From an uncultured Collinsella sp. (lineage in GTDB: Bacteria; Actinomycetota; Coriobacteriia; Coriobacteriales; Coriobacteriaceae), in assembly GCA_937950415.1 (NCBI GenBank), contig CALFDL010000091.1, forward strand, positions 1 to 17,375: a DNA stretch of 17,375 nt. The letters run 5' to 3'. How positions within the stretch are numbered: the stretch's first letter is position 1; every line of letters starts with the position of its first letter. Below, piece by piece: positions 1 through 9,891 of this stretch. Position numbers and translations under genes: made by a program. The notes under the pieces were generated by a model. It made no database searches, had not been told where the DNA came from, and was given only the letters and a program-made list of their open reading frames with translations.

Positions 1-24
1 CCAAATAGGAGCGGCAGGACGGAG

Positions 25-63
25 GAGCCCCCGCCGCACGTAGTGCGCAGCGGGGGTTCTTTC
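25..63 (+). terminator. Stem-loop, probable intrinsic terminator
   Basis: A strong GC-rich inverted repeat has arms at about 25-39 and 43-59, with CCCCCGC facing GCGGGGG and an inner CGCAC/GTGCG. It is followed on the plus strand by a short T-rich stretch (TTCTTT). There is no T-run on the minus-strand side, so it fits best as the terminator of a plus-strand gene left of the window. It also lies 55 bases past the nifJ stop and could act there as an RNA 3'-end hairpin. Nothing else is seen between it and nifJ. Confidence 0.5.
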
Positions 64-114
64 ATGTCCGAGGACGTCCGCGAAGGTTAGCCCTCAGATC
101 CTGCGGTGGGAGAC

Positions 115-3654
<3,540 letters not shown>

Positions 3655-3686
3655 ATACCCCTCTCCTCTCATATAGGTATACAGGC

Positions 3687-3702
3687 CCCGGCGATCGCCG
3701 GG
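3687..3702. repeat. Perfect 16-bp palindrome in the nifJ leader
   Basis: The sequence CCCGGCGATCGCCGGG is perfectly self-complementary and sits 33-48 bases upstream of the nifJ start codon. It could be an operator for a dimeric regulator or a hairpin in the mRNA leader. A redox or carbon regulator is a plausible reader, but the sequence does not identify one. Confidence 0.4.
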
Positions 3703-4000
3703 ATGTTGGCGTGATGGGATTTACGCTGTTGCTTCCAATCATCTGGCAGGCAGACTGAGCAGCAGGTACATGGCGTGGAGAGAAGGCATGCCGAGGCGAG
3801 GAGGGCTGCACGCACTCCACAGGCCCAGCTGCCCGTCTTGCACATGACCGAGCGCCGCAAAGGCCGCATGCCGGATGCTCCCGGGCACGCCCCGGCGATG
3901 GGAAGCGCCCGCAACGGAAATCCGCATGCGGGTTTATTGTACCCCGCCGTCAGGCCATATTTCGGCAAATATAGGTGGGCGGTAGAGGTTTACCTTAGGT
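3703..4000. other. GC-rich intergenic region upstream of nifJ
   Basis: About 300 bases with no convincing gene; short open frames on both strands have no ribosome binding site or recognisable protein pattern. A TACAAT hexamer on the minus strand at 3936-3941 is a possible -10 box for nifJ and would give a leader of about 275 nt, but no good -35 box sits at the usual distance. No riboswitch consensus that I know (TPP, cobalamin, SAM) is visible. Confidence 0.35.
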
Positions 4001-4530
4001 GACTGCCAAGGGCCAAAATGGTCCCTCCATCCCCGGGCGACTGGCTCTGACGCGCCAAGGAGTGTCCCCAAGTACCGGCAGGAAAGGAACGTCCCTAACT
4101 GCCGGCTAGAGGGCGCCGAGCAGGATGGCGTAGGTGGTGGATTCGCCGAGTTTGAGCTCGTCGCCGGGGTTGAGCTGGGCGGAGCGGCCGGGCTCTACTT
4201 GAATACACACACTCGTGGCCCCGTTTACCACCACGGTGCCGTTAGTGGACGACAGGTCCTCGACAAACCATGCGCCAGACTCGTCGCACCAGATATGGGC
4301 ATGGCGGGCCGAGACGTCGTCGGTGATGCCGCCCTCCCCCGTTGCCAGCGCGCCGATCTCAACGCCTTCCTCACTCGGCTGAATCCAGCGCGGGACGCTC
4401 ACCACGTAGCCGTTTTGCACGCACAGCAGTCCCAGCGGATGCGCCGGCGCGACCTCGTGCTCGCCCGCGACCGAAGATGTGCTCAGCGAGCGCGGCGTCG
4501 ACGTGTCGCCGCCACGGGTCGCATGAGCGC
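4001..4530. repeat. Direct repeat copy 1: FHA gene 3' end plus downstream sequence
   Basis: This stretch matches 10733-11272 in the same orientation. The match covers the last ~130 codons of the FHA gene, the stop codon, and about 100 bases downstream with the block AAGGAGTGTCCCC...CTGCCGGC. By eye the encoded proteins are roughly 85% identical, with one 3-residue gap, so the copies are related but clearly diverged. Both ends of the match are abrupt. The two copies bracket the AT-rich island. Confidence 0.85.
4053..4106. repeat. REP-like hairpin motif, copy 1
   Basis: A short duplicated unit: AAGGAGTGTCCCCAAGT then CCGGCAG, followed by AAAGGAACGTCCCTAACT then GCCGGC. The CCGGCAG and CTGCCGG arms can form a stem. 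It lies directly after the stop codon of the truncated FHA copy. Its look recalls REP-type intergenic elements; no RAYT transposase is visible here. The second copy is at about 10789-10843. Confidence 0.5.
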
Positions 4531-4579
4531 GGCGGCTCGCCCGACTTGGAACTAAGGCGGGCGTGAGAGCAAACGGCAT
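4106..4579 (-). pseudogene. 5'-truncated copy of FHA-domain protein gene
   Basis: The open frame encodes 157 residues. Only about residues 24-157 match the C-terminal part of the intact FHA protein encoded at 10840-11778; the first 20 or so residues (MPFALTPALVPSR...) are unrelated junction sequence. The FHA core remains complete: IGALATGEG, SARHAHI with the phosphothreonine-contacting Ser and Arg, and SSTNGT. The ~180-residue N-terminal region of the full protein is missing and no ribosome binding site precedes the ATG at 4579, so expression is doubtful. The C-terminus (STTYAILLGAL) is nearly identical to that of the intact gene. This is most simply a remnant from the recombination that placed the island here. 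A short stand-alone FHA protein cannot be excluded. Confidence 0.75.
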
Positions 4580-5095
4580 AGGGAACGAATCTTGCGGATG
4601 TACTCCTCGACGTCAGGCAGGTAAGCCCCACGAAGTCACCGGGGAGGCCCAAGCGGCCCGGCACCACTTCCAGATTCTGACCAGGGCGAGTCGTTCGCCG
4701 GTGGCTGAAGGCTCGCTCCCACCCAAAAGGGGAGATTCGCGTTGTTCCCCAATCGCTCTCGCATCTTTCATTTTGCTCGAGGTGGGCTATAAAAACTTTC
4801 CTGGTGAAAGGCGGCGATTGGTTTCCTTTCTTTCTAGAGGAGCGCGCCTGTAATCTGTTTTCATCCTAAATCAAGTTAAGATCGGACCTTCCAGAGGCAA
4901 GTCGACTCAAACTGCGAGGCTCCATGTTGGAATAAAGAGCGCTGTCGAAGTGCCAACAACACAAAGCTTGCCAGTCTCAAATAGAACCTTTTGGGAGTCC
5001 GATTGGGCCGCACACCGAATCCCCGCTGGTGGTTTTTTATAGCTGCGCAACAATAAACAAGGTTAGTGCCAGTCCAGCATGAAATTGAGGAACGT
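4580..5095. other. Left island junction and upstream region of the maturase gene
   Basis: Composition shifts here from GC-rich to AT-richer. No complete gene is seen. On the minus strand, about 4580-4700 reads like decayed coding sequence: LPGDFVG and LPDVEEYIRKIRS appear in adjacent frames and join if one G is restored; I do not recognise the family. A TTTCAT and TATAAA pair with 16-base spacing at about 4768-4795 is a possible plus-strand promoter, giving a leader of about 290 nt before the maturase. A T6 run at 5033-5038 follows only a 4-bp stem. Confidence 0.35.
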
Positions 5096-6454
5096 ATGCA
5101 TTTTTTCTCAGTAAGTGATCGTCGTTACTGCTTCGATGAGGTCACTCGCAATTGCTTTCAGGTTGACCAAGCATCAGAAGATGCGCTTCGCATATTTGAA
5201 GCATCGGGAAGAACGGTCAACTCGAAGTTGCTAACAAAGTCACTTGCTGCGAAAGGCTACGACCAAACGACCATAGCAGAACTTGAAGACGACATTGATG
5301 AGTATCAACGATTGTCTGAGCGGACTTTCTTAACAAAAGACACGCCTCGAAAACTTAGATCCATCGAACTCCACGTTTCACATGCATGCAACCTTGGTTG
5401 TAGTTACTGTTTTGCCGGTAAAGGAGATTATGGAACGTCTCCTCTGCTGATGACAGACGAGATAGCCTTCAAGGCGGTCGACTACCTCGTCGCAAGTTCA
5501 TCGGAAAACGAAACGCTTGCGATCGTCTTTTTTGGTGGGGAACCCATGATTAACGAGCCGCTGATATGGAAAACGGTCGACTATTCAAAAAGAATATACC
5601 CCAATAGAAACTTTACCTATTCTATTACGACCAACGGAACGCTTTTGAATGACACTGCTGTGAATTCTTTCAAGGAGCACGGGTTTTCTGTTCTGATTAG
5701 TCTCGATGGTACAGGATGCAAGCACGATGCATCGCGCCCGTACAAGACGGGAGGCGGCTCTTTCTCCGATATCGACAAAAACGTTCGTCGTTTTTCCGAG
5801 TCGTTCCCCTTCGGCGCAAGAGCGACCTTAACAAATAATAACTGTAACCTTGTTGAAGACTATCTTCAGTTTAAAGAGATGGGCTTCAGAAGGATTTACT
5901 TCTCGCCCGTGAGCTCATTCGATGAGAATATCAAACTCGACGAACACTCATTAAACAAAATCAGGGCGGGCCTAATAGATTTGGCGGATCAATATCTCAA
6001 ACAGATTGATCAAGGGGAAAAGCCCTTGTTTAGAACATTGAAAACTGCAGTTGATTTGATCATGAGCAACAGGATCGCCTTTGTCGGATGCGGGGCTGGC
6101 AGGCGTTTTATTTCCGTGACTCCCGAAGGGGACGTATACCCCTGTCACAGGTTTGTCGGGATGATGCGATTCAAAATGGGCAACATCGTCACCGGAATTG
6201 ACGAAACTAGGTATATTGAAAACTGGAGTCAGGGTGTCGAAAAAAGAATTGACTGTACGGACTGTTGGGCTCGGTCTTTCTGTGGTGGGGGCTGTAGCTG
6301 GGAGGCTGCAGACGAGCACGGCTACTTGCCCAAGAGTCTACACCCTGCATCATGTGAATATAGAAAAATGTGCTACGAGATGGCTTTTGACCTTATTTCC
6401 CGCCACTCATCTTCGCAGGAGAAAAATCAACGAGAAGCTACTGTATCGGAATAA
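5096..6454 (+). CDS. Radical SAM/SPASM Cys-rich peptide maturase
   Basis: Predicted to bind three 4Fe-4S clusters and to install radical-derived crosslinks, probably thioethers, in the peptides encoded just downstream. The 452-residue protein has an N-terminal part of about 90 residues that may hold the leader-recognition domain. The radical SAM motif CNLGCSYCF (CX3CX2C, Cys 98, 102, 105) and FFGGEP (145-150) follow. The SPASM region has Cys 332, GDVYPC (Cys 350), CTDCWARSFCGGGC (387, 390, 396, 400) and Cys 420, the CX2CX5CX3C arrangement of peptide-modifying SPASM enzymes. I prefer ATG 5096 because GAGG lies 5 bases upstream; GTG 5066 would add ten residues. It resembles SCIFF, CcpM or PapB-type maturases in layout; the exact subfamily needs a profile search. 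Its lower GC than the flanks fits horizontal acquisition. Confidence 0.9.
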   Translation: MHFFSVSDRRYCFDEVTRNCFQVDQASEDALRIFEASGRTVNSKLLTKSLAAKGYDQTTIAELEDDIDEYQRLSERTFLTKDTPRKLRSIELHVSHACNLGCSYCFAGKGDYGTSPLLMTDEIAFKAVDYLVASSSENETLAIVFFGGEPMINEPLIWKTVDYSKRIYPNRNFTYSITTNGTLLNDTAVNSFKEHGFSVLISLDGTGCKHDASRPYKTGGGSFSDIDKNVRRFSESFPFGARATLTNNNCNLVEDYLQFKEMGFRRIYFSPVSSFDENIKLDEHSLNKIRAGLIDLADQYLKQIDQGEKPLFRTLKTAVDLIMSNRIAFVGCGAGRRFISVTPEGDVYPCHRFVGMMRFKMGNIVTGIDETRYIENWSQGVEKRIDCTDCWARSFCGGGCSWEAADEHGYLPKSLHPASCEYRKMCYEMAFDLISRHSSSQEKNQREATVSE

Positions 6455-6556
6455 GCGGTTCAGCGCATTGCTGTCACCATTGTGGAGGTGTTCGTTCTTC
6501 TGATTACCGTCTGCGAAGCTTATTGCTACGTTCGCCGAAACCATTCTAGAAATATG

Positions 6557-6585
6557 GTGAACTAGACATCTTGGTTTGTTATACA
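6557..6585 (+). promoter_or_regulatory. Candidate promoter of the precursor peptide genes
   Basis: An extended -10 element, TG-T-TATACA (TG at 6577-6578, hexamer 6580-6585), lies about 40 bases before the first precursor start, with a weak -35 (GTGAAC, 6557-6562) at 17-base spacing. The 169-base gap between maturase and precursor would allow separate, stronger expression of the peptides. The assignment rests on consensus resemblance only. Confidence 0.35.
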
Positions 6586-6623
6586 CAATATTGAGGTTTT
6601 TCTGCACTCAAAGGGAGGTAGTC

Positions 6624-6827
6624 GTGAAGCATATTCATCCGATTAATCCAGGAAGTGGCGACGAGGCAGGCGTGAAGCCGATGTCTTTTGACTGCCTCTT
6701 GGGCATTACTGACATCTGTACTGTTTATGATAAAGCAGATGGCTGTGGTGCATACGATTACTGCGACTATGACATGGATGGCGGCAGCATCTGCGTTGTA
6801 GATCACTGTGGCATTGATCAAACGTAG
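6624..6827 (+). CDS. Cys/Asp-rich RiPP precursor peptide 1
   Basis: A 67-residue peptide starting with GTG at 6624, preceded by AAGGGAGG five bases upstream. The leader-like N-terminus begins MKHIHPINPG, followed by a core with Cys at 24, 32, 41, 47, 57 and 62. Each Cys is followed by Asp: C32-x3-D36, C41-x3-D45, C47-x2-D50, C57-x2-D60, C62-x2-D65, and C24-x5-D30. It lies 169 bases downstream of the SPASM maturase and 30 bases before a paralogous precursor with the same leader start and Cys pattern. This supports a ribosomally made, post-translationally modified peptide substrate. The Cys-to-Asp spacing suggests freyrasin-like ranthipeptide crosslinks, an inference from spacing only. A plain disulfide-rich peptide is the alternative. 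The product's activity is unknown. Confidence 0.85.
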   Translation: MKHIHPINPGSGDEAGVKPMSFDCLLGITDICTVYDKADGCGAYDYCDYDMDGGSICVVDHCGIDQT

Positions 6828-6857
6828 TCTCTAATTGGATTAAGGTGAGGAGCTGTT

Positions 6858-7037
6858 ATGAAGCATATCCATCCTGTTGGTTCAAATGAACATCCTCCCG
6901 TTGAGCCTTGTTGTCTTGGAGTTGATATATGCAATTTTTACGACATCGCCGAGTGCCCTGTTGCGGATTGGTGCTATGTCGATAAAGAATCAAGCTGTGT
7001 TTTGCCAGCAGATTGGTGCGATCCAGTTGACGAGTAG
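6858..7037 (+). CDS. Cys/Asp-rich RiPP precursor peptide 2
   Basis: A 59-residue peptide starting with ATG at 6858, preceded by GTGAGGAG. It begins MKHIHPVGSN, matching precursor 1 (KHIHP), and carries Cys at 18, 19, 25, 33, 39, 47 and 54. The block LGVDIC-x2-YD-x2-EC aligns with LGITDIC-x2-YD of precursor 1, and the later pattern D-x-C-x2-D...S-x-CV...D-x-C also aligns. Asp follows most Cys: C19-x3-D23, C25-x3-D29, C33-x3-D37, C39-x2-D42, C47-x4-D52, C54-x3-D58. Two Trp precede C39 and C54 (DWC). It probably shares the maturase at 5096-6454 with precursor 1. The non-Cys core residues differ strongly between the two, as expected of a two-component or diversified product set. No known bacteriocin sequence is recognised. 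Confidence 0.85.
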   Translation: MKHIHPVGSNEHPPVEPCCLGVDICNFYDIAECPVADWCYVDKESSCVLPADWCDPVDE

Positions 7038-7115
7038 TTTTGTGGCTAGGAACTATTTGGTCCAATTCAGAATAAGATGGGAACAAATACCAAAATCTCG
7101 TGTCTGGGAGGAGTT

Positions 7116-7223
7116 ATGCCATTATTGCAAGGTCTCGTTGGATTAGCCTTTATATTTGCGTTATATCTGGCACCTTTTTTAATTCTATTCTTCATTATCC
7201 GACTCTTTCTTCGGAGAAAATAG
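7116..7223 (+). CDS. 35-residue hydrophobic membrane peptide
   Basis: A very short frame with a good ribosome binding site (GGGAGGAG ending 3 bases before ATG 7116). The peptide starts MPLLQGLVGLAF and is one continuous membrane helix (about residues 4-28), ending in the basic tail RLFLRRK. It is 78 bases after precursor 2 and before the terminator at 7289-7338, so it is probably the last gene of the cassette. By size and topology it could be an immunity or accessory peptide, a transporter subunit anchor, or an unrelated small membrane protein; no family is recognised. It has no Cys, so it is unlikely to be a third substrate of the same crosslinking type. Confidence 0.6.
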   Translation: MPLLQGLVGLAFIFALYLAPFLILFFIIRLFLRRK

Positions 7224-7288
7224 GAGTGTCACGCAAACATTAGCGTAGCTTTCTTCCAATATGAGCCGAGCATTGGCAAGTGGAATAA

Positions 7289-7338
7289 GAAGCCCGACCG
7301 TTCGCCACATGAAAGTGATCGGACGGGCTTCTCTATTT
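7289..7338 (+). terminator. Intrinsic terminator of the peptide cassette
   Basis: The arms GAAGCCCGACCG (7289-7300) and CGGACGGGCTTC (7320-7331) form an 11-of-12 stem, followed by TCTATTT. On the minus strand the hairpin is followed by TTATT, so it may work in both directions. It closes the plus-strand RiPP cassette. Confidence 0.75.
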
Positions 7339-7426
7339 AACCCGGGCCGCCACCCATAGCGGCTTTCCAAGCGTATTCTCAGTGCAAAGCAATCGTCAGT
7401 TTAATCCTATGCGCTGATACCGCATT

Positions 7427-7552
7427 TCATTTGTTCGGCTCGAATTCTACGGCCTGGCAACCCTCGCACTCTCCGGCAAATGGATTGAACGCGAAGGCAG
7501 AGATGATGTGTGCGTGGACATCGAGGCTGCTGTAGGCAACATACTGGGACAT
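7427..7552 (-). pseudogene. IS110-family transposase remnant (N-terminal fragment)
   Basis: The 41-codon minus-strand frame includes LDVHAHIISAFAFNPFAGE, which resembles the first catalytic-Asp region of IS110-family DEDD transposases (xLDVHxxxI...A...NPxTGE). The catalytic Asp is within LDVH. The rest of the ~300-400-residue protein is absent on both sides. It is a short relic that marks past mobile-element activity inside the island. The call rests on family resemblance by eye. Confidence 0.5.
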
Positions 7553-7923
7553 GGACCCCCGCTGCGCGTGGTATGCGGCCCGGCATATTCATTGCCGTCC
7601 AACCCCGTGTAGTTGCAGCAAAGGGTGGAACCTCAATGCTCAGCTCATGTTGTCCGTGGGACACGAGAATCGTAAGTACACTTTGGTGCGATTCTCACGC
7701 TGATACTGAGCCACCTGGAATAAGATACGTCGCGACAACACTTCGCTTCACCTCTGTCTCGACAAGATGACGTAGACTAAAGTTTCCTTTAGTAAGAGAA
7801 CGAGAACTATATCTGAAAGCGTTGCGATGGCGTGAAGGCACCGAGTCCGAACCGCCTGAATGCTACGTGCATCTGCATCGCCTTTTTGTTATCTCTGCCA
7901 GTTGGGTAGCACTACACTTGTCA
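7553..7923. other. Gene-poor region between IS relic and ABC exporter
   Basis: No convincing gene. It contains a 7-bp inverted repeat, ACTAAAG-TTTC-CTTTAGT, at 7776-7793, and a possible folded RNA or terminator at 7824-7890. The remainder may be degraded insertion-sequence flank. Confidence 0.35.
7824..7890 (+). ncRNA. Possible structured RNA or terminator ending in a T-run
   Basis: The outer arms GCGATG (7824-7829) and CATCGC (7876-7881) and inner arms GCAC (7838-7841) and GTGC (7867-7870) could form a multi-helix fold ending in CTTTTTGTT. It could stop plus-strand transcripts before they reach the opposing ABC gene, or be the 3' end of a small RNA. The helices are short and the assignment is tentative. 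Confidence 0.2.
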
Positions 7924-9576
7924 TCATTTACCCTGGTACATGCTGCCTAAATCCACTACCCCTTCTACCGCGCCGACCATCTCGTCATCGTGAGAGACAA
8001 CGATGATCAGCTGGCTTTGCTTGTTGCGCTTAACATAGGCCGCAAGCTCGGCGCGGCTTACAGCGTCTAACCCAGTCGTGGGCTCGTCGAGTACCAAAAC
8101 TGACGACTTGCGTGAAATCGCCGACCATAAGTACACTCGGCGCAGCTCACCGCCCGAAAGCGCGGAGCAACGTTTCCCGAGCAACTCCTTCACGCTGTTT
8201 TCCAGCGAAAGTAGGCCATCTACACCCCGGTGATAGGAAGAAAAGGGCGTGTCGAAATACTCTAACAGCTCTTTCACCGTTTCGTCCGGCGCGAAGCACG
8301 ACTGTGGGCAGCACGATATCTCTCTCGCACGTATGTAATCCAAGTCGCATTCTTCGATTGGCACGCCGTTGTATTTTACTTTGCCTTTCGATGAGTATAG
8401 CCCGAGCATCAAGTAAAGAAGTGACGTCTTGCCTCTTCCGTTTTCCCCAACTATGCAATATGTACCAGGACCGGAAAACTTGAAAGAAAACCCGCCGAGG
8501 ACCTCTCGGACAGATCCGTCTGGAAGGGCAACCGAGAATTCCAAATCAGATACCGAAATGTCATTTATTTCATCGAGTTTAGCTAAATCGGTCCGATTCC
8601 ACCCCGATCTCTCCTTTTCTCTCGTCGCGATAGCCGTCCTATCCCATGATGCTTTGGCATCTTGATAGGATTTGAACAATGACATCATACTTTTCAAAGT
8701 CTTAAAGAGAACCGCGAAGTATGTACCGATGATAGTGTACTCGCCTATTGACATAGTTCCGTTAATGATTCGTACTCCGGAAACAACAAGTATCACCGCT
8801 TGAAACAACGCTGCGAAAAGACCATCGAGCGATGTCAGAGAATATGATAGCTTTCCGGAGCGCAAAACTTTGGGAAAATAGCTCTTAAACCCAGCGTCGA
8901 GCGCTTGTTCGCTCTTGCCGTACGAAGATGTCAGTTGAATGTTGAGAATCTGATTAAGCTGCGATGCAATTGCGGCGTAAAAGGCGCTGTCCGCCTCTTT
9001 CTTCTCATACGTGACCCTATACAAAAGTTTCCTCAACCCAGTAATTACACAGAAATACACGATGAGGAGAATGATGGAAAACACCGCGAGAGTTGAATCA
9101 ATTGACCATATGATAAGCAATACGATGGGAATGGCTACAATGGACAGCGGCGCACTGATAAAATTCGCCAAAACGAAGGATGAGACCACGCTGGAGTCGG
9201 AAATAATCCGTTGCGTTGTATAGGCTGGATCGATGGTCCGACTCACCAAGTAATCGTCTCTTTCAAAACGCAAGACGGCCTCCCTGAGAAGATCAAAGGA
9301 AAGTCTCGTGGTTATGCGAATGGAAAGTGTTCCTGCAAAATAAGTAAAGAGGGTGGAGAAAACTCCTATTGACGCAACCAGGAGCGCGAAGAGTACGGCG
9401 TCTCTTTCGCTGCGGTTACCGAGAAGAAAATCTAAGAATTTCCCGTTCACGTATGGCATGGCATAGGAGAGAGCGGTTCCAATCACCGTGATAGCAATGA
9501 AGACGAAAGCCCCTTTTGCTCTGATGAACCTCGAGAGAACGCATCGAATCAAGGAAGGCCCCAATCTACCCGCCAC
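7924..9576 (-). CDS. ABC transporter, fused permease and ATPase (exporter type)
   Basis: A 550-residue half-transporter expected to work as a homodimer in the cytoplasmic membrane. The N-terminal ~310 residues hold about six membrane segments (near 22-42, 62-82, 133-157, 160-182, 255-275, 280-297). The nucleotide-binding domain has Walker A GENGRGKT (377-384), Q-loop Gln 425, signature LSGGE (473-477), Walker B VLVLDEP with Glu 498, and H-loop His 529, so it should be active. There is no N-terminal C39 peptidase domain, so it would not cleave a leader itself. The frame opens with GTG at 9576, without a clear ribosome binding site; a start a few codons inside is possible. It lies in the same AT-rich island as the peptide cassette but on the opposite strand, so export of the modified peptides is plausible, not shown. 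Confidence 0.88.
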   Translation of the reverse strand: MAGRLGPSLIRCVLSRFIRAKGAFVFIAITVIGTALSYAMPYVNGKFLDFLLGNRSERDAVLFALLVASIGVFSTLFTYFAGTLSIRITTRLSFDLLREAVLRFERDDYLVSRTIDPAYTTQRIISDSSVVSSFVLANFISAPLSIVAIPIVLLIIWSIDSTLAVFSIILLIVYFCVITGLRKLLYRVTYEKKEADSAFYAAIASQLNQILNIQLTSSYGKSEQALDAGFKSYFPKVLRSGKLSYSLTSLDGLFAALFQAVILVVSGVRIINGTMSIGEYTIIGTYFAVLFKTLKSMMSLFKSYQDAKASWDRTAIATREKERSGWNRTDLAKLDEINDISVSDLEFSVALPDGSVREVLGGFSFKFSGPGTYCIVGENGRGKTSLLYLMLGLYSSKGKVKYNGVPIEECDLDYIRAREISCCPQSCFAPDETVKELLEYFDTPFSSYHRGVDGLLSLENSVKELLGKRCSALSGGELRRVYLWSAISRKSSVLVLDEPTTGLDAVSRAELAAYVKRNKQSQLIIVVSHDDEMVGAVEGVVDLGSMYQGK

Positions 9577-9891
9577 AAAACATCAATCACTGATACCTTA
9601 CACCTCAACACAACAGGAGCGAAGATTTGCCAATGAGACTGCTTTAAGATTGCCTTGGGCCAATACGATCTCAAGCTCTTCCTACAAGAGAGTCGGAATC
9701 GGACATCTCCTCCGACGAACCTGGCAATCGGGCGGTTGAAATATCTTTTTCAACCGCCCGATTGCCACAATAGATTTGAGCATCCGCCCACAAACGTCCG
9801 CGTTTTATACCCATCAAATCCTTTGCCTTTTGTCGTCTAGACTAGAAAAATCGCTCGAAATAACGCAACCGGCCTGCTCGCTTGAAGAAAC
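9577..9891. other. Intergenic region upstream of the ABC exporter
   Basis: About 315 bases without a convincing gene. It must hold the exporter promoter on the minus strand, but no clear -35/-10 pair is seen. Its main feature is the perfect stem-loop at 9723-9766. Confidence 0.4.
9723..9766. repeat. Perfect 19-bp inverted repeat (stem-loop)
   Basis: Arms 9723-9741 (GGCAATCGGGCGGTTGAAA) and 9748-9766 are perfectly complementary with a 6-base loop. Neither side is followed by a clear T-run, so it is not an ordinary terminator. It lies 147 bases upstream of the ABC exporter start and 128 bases past the methyltransferase relic stop. It could be a regulatory hairpin, a processed RNA stem or a mobile-element end. 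Confidence 0.75.

Noticed and set aside
3739..4002. Short open frames on both strands between nifJ and the FHA fragment.
   Set aside because: No ribosome binding sites, Arg/Ala/Pro-biased random composition and no family resemblance.
5013..5038. A possible terminator before the maturase gene (CACC/GGTG then T6).
   Set aside because: The stem is only 4 bp with an 11-base loop; too weak to call despite the T-run.
6877..7146. An 89-codon plus-strand frame overlapping precursor 2.
   Set aside because: It is the +1 shadow of the Cys-rich peptide gene, which has the better ribosome binding site and a paralog next door.
7837..7850. GGCACCGAGTC resembles the tail of a type II CRISPR tracrRNA.
   Set aside because: No cas genes, no repeats and no following GGTGC arm; an 11-base match is easily chance.
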